Shown: positions 18,787 to 27,259 of the stretch, in pieces | Layout of the letters: each line of letters begins with the position of its first letter | Numbering within the stretch: the stretch's first letter is position 1 | Source of the DNA: Polyangium spumosum | Lineage (GTDB): Bacteria > Myxococcota_A > Polyangia > Polyangiales > Polyangiaceae | Length of the DNA stretch: 64,000 bases | Direction of reading: 5' to 3' | NCBI RefSeq assembly: GCF_009649845.1 | Contig: NZ_WJIE01000006.1 | Location: 124,001-188,000, forward strand | Translations under genes and position numbers: made by a program | Notes under the pieces: model-generated | Told to the model about the DNA's origin: nothing | Database searches by the model: none | Seen by the model: only the letters and a program-made list of their open reading frames with translations

Positions 18787-20298
18787 TCAAGATGCCGAGG
18801 ACGCGTGGATGAAGTGCGTTCGCGCCCGGACCGTGGTCCAGCGCCGGAGGATCTCGACCGTCGTCGGGTCGTTCTCGCGCAGTTTGTCGAAGAGAAAATC
18901 CTGGATGCCCTTGTGGACGGCGCACAAGGTGCTCTCACGCATCCTACCGAAGATCGTGCCCTGCGTCCGGTAGCTGTGCTCGGGCTGGACCCCGCAGTAG
19001 GGCGTGTACGTGCAGTTCACGCAGTCGGGCTGCGCCTCGCGGATCGACGCCATCACGAGCGCGCGCACCGTCTCGTGTTTCATCAGCGAGCGGTACGTCG
19101 AGCTGAACACGTCGCCGATCTGGAAGGCAGGATCGCCGGTCTCGTACATCATCCGGCCCTCGTCGCTCGAGAAGATCTTGCCGTCGTAGTTGTAGGCGAG
19201 GGCGCCGATCCCCGAGCCGCTCGGGTTGCGGATGTCGAGGAAGTTCGGGTCGTCGTCGGCCACGATCTTCGTGAGGAAGATCGACGCGTACCGCTCGAGC
19301 ACCTGCTCGCCGCGACGGTTCAGATCGAGGATGTGCTCGACCGCGGCGCGGTAGAACTCGTGGTACGCGGCGCGATCGTACTCGACGATCTGCGCGGTCT
19401 TGCCCGCGAAGCCGAAGGGATCGATCGGGCGGAGGAAGATCGCGCGGCAGCCGAGCGAGACGTAGGTGTCGACGATCTCCTTCGGGTACTTGAGCGCCTC
19501 GCGTGTCGTCGTGAGCAGCGCCTCGACGTGGTAGAGCGTCGGGTCGAGGCCGATGTCGATGTAGGCCTTGTTGATGCGCTCGATCCACTTCACGGCCTCG
19601 CGGTGCGCGTTGCCGCCGGCGAGGATGCGCTGCTTCGTGTGCAGGTGCTCCGGGCCGTCGATGCTGGTGCAGACCTGGACCTTGCGATCGACGAGATACG
19701 CGAGCTTCTCCTCGTCCATCAGCGCCAGGTTCGAGACCATGGTGAACTCGAGCCCCTTGCCGTAGGCGCGGTTCCGCGCGAGCGCGTACTCGATGACGTG
19801 CTTCATCACCGAGAAGTTCGCGAGCGGCTCGCCGCCCTGGAACTCCAGCGTCACCGAGGGCGACGTCGACTGGAGCATCAGGTCCACGACCTTCTCGCCG
19901 ATCTCCGGCGTCATGTCGGTGTGGACCGCGTCCATGTTCGCGCGGCTCGCGTGGCAGTAGACGCACGTCTCGTTGCAGCGGAGCGTGACCACCGCGATGT
20001 GCAGGTTCGGCCCCCAGTTGAGGAACCGCTTCTTGTACGCGATGCGCTCGGCCGCCTGCGCTTGATCGAGCCCGTCGCGGAGGAAGTTCTTCGAGGCGAG
20101 TTTGTCGTGGAGCTTCGTTCCGGGATCGAGCTCGCCGCGCGCGAGCGAGCGGAACTCGTCCTTCGTGACGAAGACCCAGTCGCCGAGAAAGTTGGTGAGC
20201 AAAATATCTCCGCCCACCTCGCGGAACCGGAAAGGCACGAGGCCCGTCGGCGTCTTCGCCGCGGAGCCGAGCTCGGTGAAGAGCGTCGAGAGGCTCAC
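18787..20298 (-). CDS. hxsB: HxsB-type radical SAM/SPASM peptide maturase
   Basis: This 503-residue protein has an N-terminal domain (FRFREVGGDILLTNFLGDW) as in HxsB proteins. The radical SAM core carries the 4Fe-4S motif C108-x3-C112-x2-C115 (RCNETCVYCHASR) and the SAM-binding GGEP at 155-158 (LEFQGGEPLANF). A SPASM-like C terminus has Cys426, 429, 435 and 459 and the segment YNYDGKIFSSDEGRMM. SPASM proteins hold auxiliary clusters and modify peptides by C-S, C-C or C-O bond formation. Start GTG 20298 overlaps the preceding stop in a GTGA. The adjacent GSH-repeat peptide is the obvious substrate. Which bond it makes is unknown. Confidence 0.88.
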   Translation of the reverse strand: MSLSTLFTELGSAAKTPTGLVPFRFREVGGDILLTNFLGDWVFVTKDEFRSLARGELDPGTKLHDKLASKNFLRDGLDQAQAAERIAYKKRFLNWGPNLHIAVVTLRCNETCVYCHASRANMDAVHTDMTPEIGEKVVDLMLQSTSPSVTLEFQGGEPLANFSVMKHVIEYALARNRAYGKGLEFTMVSNLALMDEEKLAYLVDRKVQVCTSIDGPEHLHTKQRILAGGNAHREAVKWIERINKAYIDIGLDPTLYHVEALLTTTREALKYPKEIVDTYVSLGCRAIFLRPIDPFGFAGKTAQIVEYDRAAYHEFYRAAVEHILDLNRRGEQVLERYASIFLTKIVADDDPNFLDIRNPSGSGIGALAYNYDGKIFSSDEGRMMYETGDPAFQIGDVFSSTYRSLMKHETVRALVMASIREAQPDCVNCTYTPYCGVQPEHSYRTQGTIFGRMRESTLCAVHKGIQDFLFDKLRENDPTTVEILRRWTTVRARTHFIHASSAS

Positions 20299-20540
20299 GC
20301 GGCACCTCCGGCGGCGCGCGCCTTTTCAACCGTCAAGCCGAGCGCGTAGTTCGCGAGCTCCGCCGAGAGCACGCGCTCGTCGACGCCCTGGCTCGTCGCC
20401 TCGGGCTTCGCCGTCACCTTCACGACGTACGCGCCTCCCTCTCGCGAGAGCTCCGTCGTCGCGAACGGCGCGTACGTCTTCACGGCCTCGTCGATGGCGA
20501 AGCCGTCGTAGAGCTCCTCGTGGAACCTGAGCTCGATCAC
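20295..20540 (-). CDS. short HxsD-like protein
   Basis: These 81 residues begin at GTG 20540, which shares a GTGA with the stop of the preceding hxsD-like gene; the gene's own stop shares a GTGA with the hxsB start. The sequence resembles a trimmed HxsD: FHEELYDGFAIDEAVKTYAP aligns with the FDEGLYPKDAIYGAAYVF segment of its neighbour, and the end SAELANYALGLTVEKAR parallels the NELL segment. It is probably a small partner or chaperone that delivers the precursor to HxsB, by analogy with other radical SAM peptide systems. The reading depends on accepting a GTG start. Confidence 0.72.
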   Translation of the reverse strand: MIELRFHEELYDGFAIDEAVKTYAPFATTELSREGGAYVVKVTAKPEATSQGVDERVLSAELANYALGLTVEKARAAGGAA

Positions 20541-21022
20541 GCCTTCTCGCCCCCGGACACGTCGGCCGACGCGTCGCCCTCGGCCTTCGCCGCTTCGCCC
20601 TTGCCCTTCTTCTTGTACTTCTCCTCCCAGCTCATCGCGATGCCGAGCGGATCCTCGAAGGCCGTCTCCTCGCCGATGTCCATCGCGAGCAGCTCGTCGA
20701 GCCCAGGCGGCCCCGCCGCGCCGCCGAGCGCGCGCGCCGTGATCGCCTCGACGAGCTTCTTGTTCTCCTCGACGATCCGGAGGCGCCACGCCTGGCCGAG
20801 CAGCTCGTTCTGGAACTCGCCCGCGAAGGCCTGCGTGTCGGCGCCCGGCTTCTTCGCCTTCAGCGTCACCTGAATGCGCCGATCCCCCGCGCGATCGAGG
20901 TGCACCCAGCACCGATCGATGAACACGTACGCGGCCCCGTAGATCGCATCCTTGGGGTACAGGCCCTCGTCGAACTCGATCCGAACAGAACCCTCTCCCA
21001 AGTGAAACGACATGTCGCTCAT
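20537..21022 (-). CDS. hxsD: HxsD-like His-Xaa-Ser system protein
   Basis: This 161-residue protein carries the HxsD hallmark: EFDEGLYPKDAIYGAAYVFID near the N terminus, strands with VTLKAKKPG, then FQNELLGQAWRLRIVEENKKL. The last segment corresponds to the LLNDYxLRE-type motif after which the family was first catalogued. A C-terminal Lys/Glu/Ala-rich tail of about 45 residues after EEKYKKK is additional and looks disordered. HxsD proteins occur beside HxsB radical SAM enzymes; their biochemical role is unproven. It starts at ATG 21022, 48 bases after the MopE-like gene, and is translationally coupled to the next gene. Confidence 0.82.
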   Translation of the reverse strand: MSDMSFHLGEGSVRIEFDEGLYPKDAIYGAAYVFIDRCWVHLDRAGDRRIQVTLKAKKPGADTQAFAGEFQNELLGQAWRLRIVEENKKLVEAITARALGGAAGPPGLDELLAMDIGEETAFEDPLGIAMSWEEKYKKKGKGEAAKAEGDASADVSGGEKA

Positions 21023-21070
21023 TCGTGCTTCGCTCCCGATGACGTACCGTAAGGTGCGTCCCGCCTCTCC

Positions 21071-23119
21071 TCACGGGTTCGTGGCGGTCACGGTATACTG
21101 ATCGCAGGTCGGAGGCGTACCGTTCTTGCGGTAGACGCGCACCTTCACGCTCACGATCTTCGGGGTGTTGTCGGTCTTCGTGCCTGTGGGATTGCCGGCG
21201 CTGTTGTACTGATAATTCATCTCCCAGACCGTCGCGCCCGAGCCCGTTCCCCCGTCGTTGCAGGTCGCGACGGTGTTGCAGTCGTGCAGCACGTCCATCC
21301 CGTACTGCCCGCCCGCGTCGTTCACGAGCTGGACCTTCGGCGTGTACGCCACGCCGATCGTGCCCGGCGCGACGAAGTTGAACGTGAGCCAGTCGCTGCC
21401 GCTCGCGGTCTCGACCTTGCCGATCATGTTGACCGTGCCGCCCTTCGGCACGCTCACCGCGCCCGCGCTGGTGCACTGGTTCGAATACGCGTCGGTCGAG
21501 CACTCACAGCCGTTGCCCGGCGCGCCGTCGATGTCGGCATAACCGACGTTGCACTGCACGATCTGGCACTGGCCCGCGGTGCAACCCCAGCTCGAGACGA
21601 ACTGCGCCTGCGGGTTCTGCGTGGTGCACGCGGGGCCCGGCATCATCTCGTCCGTCTGCCCGTTGCAGTTGTTGTCCTTGGAGTCGCAGATCTCCGTCTG
21701 CGTTCCAGGCGAGACCACCGGGTTACACGTGGAGCTGCCGCTCACGCAGACCGTGGTGCCCGACGAGCACACGCCGGGGAACCCGGTCGAGCAAGGCTGG
21801 CCGTTGACGAGGGTCGGATCGTCGATCGTGCCGTTGCAGTCGTCGTCCTTGCCGTTGCACGTCTCCTGGACCGTGCCGGGCAGCGGCGCGTTGCAGACGA
21901 GCTGCGGCGAGCCGGCAGGACACTCGTAGGTGCCGAACTGGCAGACGCCGAGCTGGCCAGGCTTCGTGCACGGCATGCCGACCTGCGGGATGCTGTCGTC
22001 CACGAGGCCGTCGCAGTCGTCGTCGAGGTTGTTGCACGCCTCGGAGAGCTGACCGGGCACGACGTTCGGCTTGCAGATGACGCCGTTCGCCCCGTCGCAC
22101 ATGGTCAAACCCGTGCTGCACAGGCCCATGAAGCCCGTCATGCACTGCAGGCCGCCGCCGGGGTTGCCCTCGTCGGTGTTGCCGTCGCAGTTGTTGTCGA
22201 GGCCGTCGCACGCCTCGGGCTGCACGGGCGCGGGCGAGCACTTCACCGAGCCGTTGATGCAGTTCAGCGTGCCCTTCTTGCACTCGCCGAGGCCCGGCGC
22301 GACACACGCGCCGCCGCCGCCCGGGTTGCCATCGTCGATCGTCCCATCGCAGTCGTCGTCGAGGCCGTTGCACGCCTCGGGCTGCGGCGTCGCGTCCCCC
22401 ATGCACGGGCCCCAGTTGCCCGTCTCGTCACAGGTCTGCGTGCCAGGCGCGCAGAGGCCGACGTTCACCGTGCCGTCGGGGCCCGTGTAGCAGCCCTGCT
22501 GCTCGCCCGTGACGCACGTACACCCCTCGTCGACGTTGCCTTCGCAGGTGTCGTCGAGGCCGTTGCAAGCCTCGGTCGCGGCCGGGACGACCTCGTTTTC
22601 GCAGGGGCCCCACTGGCCGCTCGCGTCACACGTCTGCTCGCCGTCCTTGCACGCGCCGACGCCGCTCGTGCCTTCGGGGCCCGTGTAACAGGCCTGCTTC
22701 ACGCCCGTCACGCAGTCGCAGCCCTCGTCGGCGATGCCGTCGCAGTTGTTGTCGACGCCGTCGCAGACCTCGGCCTCGGGCACGCACATCTGGCCGCCCA
22801 TGCCGCCGGCGCCGCCCATACCACCCGCGCCGCCCATGCCACCCGCGCCGCCCATGCCACCGGCGCCGCCCATGCCGCCGAGGCCACCCGCGCCGCCCAT
22901 GCCGCCATCGCCGCCCCGGCCGCCGTCGCCGCCCCGGCCGCCGTCGCCGCCCGTGCCCGAGCTGGTCGAGATGCCGCCCGAGGAGGTCACGCTCCCGCCT
23001 TCGGCGCAGGACGACGCGGCGGCCCCACCGACCACCAAGAGAAGCGCCGCGATGGCGACCCGTCGCACCTGCTTGCCCTGCTGCTCGTCACTGGCTTTGA
23101 CGTTGCTCGCCATTGTCAC
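21071..23119 (-). CDS. MopE-like lipoprotein with seven Cys/Asp metal-binding motifs
   Basis: This 682-residue exported lipoprotein has a signal with lipobox AASSC and a long Gly-rich linker of MGGAGG and RGGDGG units. Seven DNNCDG/DDDCDG-type motifs follow (CDGVDNNCDG, CNGLDDDCDG, CNGKDDDCNG and relatives). Motifs of this class occur in the copper-binding protein MopE. Between them are modules of the form CYTGPxGTxxVGxC, which also occur in the SBBP lipoproteins at 5.3 and 7.0 kb. The C-terminal domain (about 150 residues) ends CDQYTVTATNP. GTG 23119 directly follows the upstream stop, with GGAG six bases before it; ATG 23113 is an alternative. Metal binding is inferred from motif type only. 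Confidence 0.85.
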   Translation of the reverse strand: MTMASNVKASDEQQGKQVRRVAIAALLLVVGGAAASSCAEGGSVTSSGGISTSSGTGGDGGRGGDGGRGGDGGMGGAGGLGGMGGAGGMGGAGGMGGAGGMGGAGGMGGQMCVPEAEVCDGVDNNCDGIADEGCDCVTGVKQACYTGPEGTSGVGACKDGEQTCDASGQWGPCENEVVPAATEACNGLDDTCEGNVDEGCTCVTGEQQGCYTGPDGTVNVGLCAPGTQTCDETGNWGPCMGDATPQPEACNGLDDDCDGTIDDGNPGGGGACVAPGLGECKKGTLNCINGSVKCSPAPVQPEACDGLDNNCDGNTDEGNPGGGLQCMTGFMGLCSTGLTMCDGANGVICKPNVVPGQLSEACNNLDDDCDGLVDDSIPQVGMPCTKPGQLGVCQFGTYECPAGSPQLVCNAPLPGTVQETCNGKDDDCNGTIDDPTLVNGQPCSTGFPGVCSSGTTVCVSGSSTCNPVVSPGTQTEICDSKDNNCNGQTDEMMPGPACTTQNPQAQFVSSWGCTAGQCQIVQCNVGYADIDGAPGNGCECSTDAYSNQCTSAGAVSVPKGGTVNMIGKVETASGSDWLTFNFVAPGTIGVAYTPKVQLVNDAGGQYGMDVLHDCNTVATCNDGGTGSGATVWEMNYQYNSAGNPTGTKTDNTPKIVSVKVRVYRKNGTPPTCDQYTVTATNP

Positions 23120-23974
23120 TCACCGCTCCCAAGCAATGCTCCGGTTGACGATCGGTGGTTTCGCTCGGACGAGCCGAGACGCTTCCACGAAGTTCCTGTC
23201 CGAGGCCGCGACCTCGTCGCCGGGCGTGTTCGTACGCGACGAACCCGGGACCGCCGCCCTCGTGATCTCCACCTCGCCGAGGCCCGCGAAGCCCTCGCGC
23301 ACCTCGGCGCTGCTCGCCTTCTCGCCCGCGAGCCAGCCCATCCCGAACCGCGACGCCACCGCGATCGCCCGCGCGAGCTGCGGCCGCACGAGCTCCTCCG
23401 GCGCGAGGATCCGATCCGCGGCCCGCGCCGCGCGGCCGAGGCGCTCGGCCTTCACGAAGTGCACCGCGCGCACCCCGAGCGCCATCCCGAGGTGCACGAT
23501 CTCCGCGAGGTGACGGTAGTTCGACCGCGTGATCACCGTGGTCACGGAGACCTCGATCCCCTCGGCCCGCGCGTGCCGCACGCCGGACGCGGTCTGCTTG
23601 AAGCTGCCCGGCGTCTGCGTGTGGTAGTCGTGCATCACCTCGGTCGAGCCGTGCAACGAGACGTCGAGCGAGAGTTTGTCCGAGGCCTCGCGCAAGGCGC
23701 GCGTGTACGTGCGATACGCGAGCCTCCGGCCGTTCGTCTGGACGACGATGCGTCGCGCGCCCCGCTCGTCGAGGGAACGGATCACCGCGGGCAAGTCGGC
23801 CGCGATCGTCGGCTCGCCCCCCTGCACGTAGACGACGTCTCCCCTCTCGACACGCACACGCGCCGCGAGCCCGAGCCCCTCGACCGCGTGTTCCACCGGG
23901 ACGAACCTCTCCCCTTGCGCGCAGAAGACGCACGCATTGTTGCAGGTCGTTCCGAGGGAGAGGACGAACGCCAT
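23120..23974 (-). CDS. second radical SAM protein of the Hxs-like cluster
   Basis: This 284-residue radical SAM enzyme has its 4Fe-4S motif almost at the N terminus: Cys11, Cys15, Cys18 in TTCNNACVFCAQGE. It carries the GGEP motif in VYVQGGEPTIAADL and later core strands RRIVVQTNGRRL and SLDVSLHGSTEVMHDYH. No SPASM Cys cluster is visible. It does not show the long N-terminal domain typical of HxsC, so I do not call it HxsC, although it fills the second-radical-SAM slot of such loci. It lies four bases after the Tat-protein gene and ends directly at the start of the MopE-like gene, so all three are on one message. Its substrate may be the GSH peptide or another product. Confidence 0.85.
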   Translation of the reverse strand: MAFVLSLGTTCNNACVFCAQGERFVPVEHAVEGLGLAARVRVERGDVVYVQGGEPTIAADLPAVIRSLDERGARRIVVQTNGRRLAYRTYTRALREASDKLSLDVSLHGSTEVMHDYHTQTPGSFKQTASGVRHARAEGIEVSVTTVITRSNYRHLAEIVHLGMALGVRAVHFVKAERLGRAARAADRILAPEELVRPQLARAIAVASRFGMGWLAGEKASSAEVREGFAGLGEVEITRAAVPGSSRTNTPGDEVAASDRNFVEASRLVRAKPPIVNRSIAWER

Positions 23975-23978
23975 GGAT

Positions 23979-24524
23979 TCAGCCCGGGCCCTCGGCCGGC
24001 ACGAGCAACGCGTGGCCGTGCTTCTGGATCCGCTCGGCGTGCGTGAGCAGCCCCGACAAGCGCACCGCGCGCTCGTTCTTCGCGACGACCTGCGCGAGCG
24101 TCATCGCCGCGAGCCCTTGCTCCTCCTGCGTGGGCGCCCAGCCGTCGCCGCCGTTGACAACGAAGATCGCGTGCGCCTCCGTCTCCGCGGGCGGCCGCTG
24201 CGCGAGCGGGCCGTGATCACGCGCCAAAAGCTCGAGGTCGAACGTGTGCCCATCGTCCGTCCGGACCTTCACGCTCACGCATCCATGCACGACGGGATCG
24301 ATCTGGACGATCGTCCATCGCGCCAGGCGGCCACCCGCGACGAGCGGATGCAGCAGCTTGGCGACGTTCTCCCGCGTCGGCTGATCGAGCGGCTTCTCGC
24401 TTTCCGAACCGCTGTTTGCAGCGGCCGTGGTCTCCGGGCGCGCGGAGGCGATCACCGGTGCGGCGAGCACACCGCCCCCCATCACTCCCACGAACAAGCG
24501 CCGCGATACGTTCCTGCCAGGCAT
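23979..24524 (-). CDS. Tat-exported protein of unknown function
   Basis: This 181-residue protein starts with a twin-arginine signal (SRRLFVGVMGGGVLAAP), so it is probably folded, or loaded with a cofactor, before export. The mature part has a two-part beta-rich body (RWTIVQIDPVVHGCVSVKVRTDD, HAIFVVNGGDGWAP) and a C-terminal helix. His residues are frequent and one Cys is present (HGCVSV). No family is recognised. It begins the seven-gene minus-strand run that continues with a radical SAM enzyme, the MopE-like lipoprotein, the HxsD-like pair, HxsB and the GSH peptide. It is unlikely to be a soluble cytoplasmic enzyme. Confidence 0.75.
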   Translation of the reverse strand: MPGRNVSRRLFVGVMGGGVLAAPVIASARPETTAAANSGSESEKPLDQPTRENVAKLLHPLVAGGRLARWTIVQIDPVVHGCVSVKVRTDDGHTFDLELLARDHGPLAQRPPAETEAHAIFVVNGGDGWAPTQEEQGLAAMTLAQVVAKNERAVRLSGLLTHAERIQKHGHALLVPAEGPG

Positions 24525-24634
24525 GCCGGAGCCTCCTCCGCTCGCAGGATCTCCGGTCGTCTTGGCGGCGTCAATGTTTGCGCGGAGTCCAGGTCTCCCC
24601 TCCCCCGGAGGACCCAGGAGGGCGACGCGGCGCG

Positions 24635-27259
24635 TCAGGCCTTCGTGAAGGAGAACGAGCCGTCCGAGCCGCGGACGTGGACGATCTGTCCGGGGGCATA
24701 TCCGCCGGCGAGGATCGCCTCGGCGAGCGGGTTTTGCAGCTCCTTCAGGATGGCGCGCTTCAGCGGACGCGCGCCGAGCGAGGGCTCGTAGCCGATGTCG
24801 ACGAGCAGGTCCTTCGCCGCGTCATCGAGCTGCACCTTGATCTCGCGATCCGCGAGCAGCCGCTCGAGGCGCCGGAGCTGGATGTCCACGACGCCGCGCA
24901 GGTCCTTCTTGGTGAGGGCCTTGAAGACGACGATGTCGTCGATCCGGTTCAAGAACTCCGGCCGGAAGAAGGCCTTCAGCTCCTCGAAGAGGACGTCTCG
25001 GATCGCGTCGCGCCCGTCCTCGCTCTCGAAGAGCTTCATGTCGGTCTCCAGGATCCGCTTCGAACCGATGTTCGAGGTCATGATCACGACCGTGTTGGAG
25101 AAGTCCGCGGTCCTGCCGCGCCCGTCGGTCAAGCGGCCGTCGTCGAGGATCTGGAGCAGCAGGTTGAACACGTCCGCGTGCGCCTTCTCGACCTCGTCGA
25201 AGAGCAGGACGCTGTAGGGCCTGCGGCGCGCGGCCTCGGTCAAGAAGCCGCCCTGCTCGCTGTCGGCGTAACCGGGCGGGGCGCCGATGAGGCGCTGCGC
25301 CATGTGCCGCTCCATGAACTCGCTCATGTCGAGCCGCGTGAGCGCTTGCTCGTCGTCGAACAGGAACTCGGCGAGGGCCTTCGCGAGCTCGGTCTTGCCG
25401 ACGCCGCTCGGGCCGAGGAAGAGGAACGAGCCGATGGGCTTGCCCGGATCTCGCAGGCCCACGCGGCCGCGGCGCACGGCGCGGGCGATGGCGCGCACGG
25501 CCTCGTCCTGGCCGACCACGCGCTGCGCGAGGCGCTCCTCCATCTTGAGCAGCTTGTCCGACTCGCCTTCGAGCATCTTCGCGACCGGGATGCCCGTCCA
25601 CTCGGCGAGCGTGCCGGCCACGTCGTTCTCGGTGACCATGTTCGAACCGGGCTCGGCGCCCTGCCCCTTCGCCGCTTGCTCCGCCGCCTCCAGGCGCTTC
25701 TTGATCTCGGGCAAGGTCACGTGCTCGATCTCGCCGATCTTCGCGTAGTTCTTGTCGCGCTGCGCGGCCGCGAGTTGCTCGTTCGCCGCGGAGAGCTCCT
25801 TGCGGATCGCCTGCACCGCGGCGACGACGCCCCTGCGCGCCGCGACGGCCGTGCGCTTCTCCTTCGCGCGTGGCTCGACCTCGGCGAGCTCCTTCTCGAG
25901 CCGCTGCCGCGTCTGCACGCTCATCCGATCCTCGTCGTCCGCGAGCGCCGCGATCTGCGCCTTCAGCGCGTCGACGCGCCGGCTCATCGCGTCGACCTCC
26001 GCGGGCACGCCGTCGACCTCGACGCGCTTGCGCGCGCTCGTCTCGTCGAGCAGGTCCACCGCCGTGTCCGGCAGCGCGCGGTCGGAGAGGTAACGCTTGG
26101 CGAGGCTCACGGCCGCGACGATCGCGCTCTCGCCGATCCGCACGCGGTGGTGCGCCTCGTACTTCGTGGCCACGCCGCGCACGATCTCGGTCGCCTGCTC
26201 GATCGACGGCGCATCCATGTTCACCACCGCGAAGCGCCGCTGGATCGAGGGATCCCGCTCGTTCAGCTTGCGCGTGCCCTCGGGGGTGGTCGTGGCGAGG
26301 ATGCGGATCTCGCTCCGCGCGAGCAGCGGCTTCAGCAGATCACCGACGCCCGAGCCCTGCACGCCTTGCCCGAAGAGCGCGTCGATGTCCTCGACGACGA
26401 GGATGGTCTCGGCGTCCTGCACGCTGCGCAGCTTGTCGACGAGGGCCTTGAGGCGCTGCTCGATCTCGCCGCGCAGCTTGGCGCCTGCGACGAGCGCGCC
26501 CGTGTCGAGCTCGACGAGGCGCGCGCCCGCGAGGTTACTCGGCACGTCGCCGCGCGCGATCCTGTCGGCGAGGCCGCGGATCAGCGCCGACTTGCCGACG
26601 CCCGGCTCGCCCACGACGAGCGGGTGGTTCTTGAAGCGCCGCTCGAGGATCTGCAAAAGCCGCCGCGCCTCGCCATCGCGCCCGATCACCGGATCGAAGA
26701 GCCCCTTGCGCGCGTCGGCCACGAGGTCGCGCGTGTAGCCGTTCCCGTCCGCGCTGCCGCCCGCGCTCGTGACGAGGTTCGGGGCCGCGGCTGGGGCCTT
26801 CGCTTCGGCCTCGGCGAGCACGGCGAGGTGCGGGCGGAAGGCGCCGGGGCTGACGCCGAACGACGAGAGGATCTCGCCTGCCGGGCCGCGGATCTCCTGC
26901 GCCAGCGCGTGCAGGAGGTGCTCGATGCCGACGCTCGGCGCCTTGTCCCGCGTGGCCTCTCGTTCGGCCCGCCCGAGCAGATCGAGCAGCCGAGCGTCCA
27001 CGTACGCGACGCCGCCCGTCGACTTCGGCTGACGCCGCAGCGCCGCCTCCGCGAGGTTCATCGTCTCGTTCGGATCGGCGCCGGCGCGTCGGAAGACCTC
27101 GAGGACCCCGCGATCCCGTTCGAGCAAGCGCACGAGCAGGTGCAGCGGCGAGACCTCGGCGTGCTTCCGGTCATCGGCGAGCGCCTGCGCGCCCGCGACG
27201 ATCTGCCGAGCGTCGTTCGTGAAGCGTTCGAGGTGAATCGTGCCCTCGGTGTCGGCCAT
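24635..27259 (-). CDS. ClpB-like AAA+ disaggregase, divergent
   Basis: This 874-residue protein has the ClpB layout: N domain to about residue 150, NBD1 with Walker A GEPGVGKS (217-224), a coiled-coil middle domain (about 410-540), and NBD2 with Walker A GPSGVGKT (616-623) and Walker B LLFDEV (685-690). ClpB extracts proteins from aggregates with DnaK. Three positions differ from typical ClpB: NBD1 Walker B reads VVEDID instead of a DE pair, the NBD1 pore loop is AKLRG (Tyr replaced by Leu), and NBD2 pore loop 2 is GYADS instead of GYVGY. There is no ClpP-binding tripeptide. GTG 27274 is an alternative to ATG 27259. Confidence 0.85.
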   Translation of the reverse strand: MADTEGTIHLERFTNDARQIVAGAQALADDRKHAEVSPLHLLVRLLERDRGVLEVFRRAGADPNETMNLAEAALRRQPKSTGGVAYVDARLLDLLGRAEREATRDKAPSVGIEHLLHALAQEIRGPAGEILSSFGVSPGAFRPHLAVLAEAEAKAPAAAPNLVTSAGGSADGNGYTRDLVADARKGLFDPVIGRDGEARRLLQILERRFKNHPLVVGEPGVGKSALIRGLADRIARGDVPSNLAGARLVELDTGALVAGAKLRGEIEQRLKALVDKLRSVQDAETILVVEDIDALFGQGVQGSGVGDLLKPLLARSEIRILATTTPEGTRKLNERDPSIQRRFAVVNMDAPSIEQATEIVRGVATKYEAHHRVRIGESAIVAAVSLAKRYLSDRALPDTAVDLLDETSARKRVEVDGVPAEVDAMSRRVDALKAQIAALADDEDRMSVQTRQRLEKELAEVEPRAKEKRTAVAARRGVVAAVQAIRKELSAANEQLAAAQRDKNYAKIGEIEHVTLPEIKKRLEAAEQAAKGQGAEPGSNMVTENDVAGTLAEWTGIPVAKMLEGESDKLLKMEERLAQRVVGQDEAVRAIARAVRRGRVGLRDPGKPIGSFLFLGPSGVGKTELAKALAEFLFDDEQALTRLDMSEFMERHMAQRLIGAPPGYADSEQGGFLTEAARRRPYSVLLFDEVEKAHADVFNLLLQILDDGRLTDGRGRTADFSNTVVIMTSNIGSKRILETDMKLFESEDGRDAIRDVLFEELKAFFRPEFLNRIDDIVVFKALTKKDLRGVVDIQLRRLERLLADREIKVQLDDAAKDLLVDIGYEPSLGARPLKRAILKELQNPLAEAILAGGYAPGQIVHVRGSDGSFSFTKA

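Noticed and set aside
23120-23974. Assignment as HxsC
   Set aside because: The protein lacks the N-terminal domain and the sequence pattern that I know for HxsC; only position suggests it.
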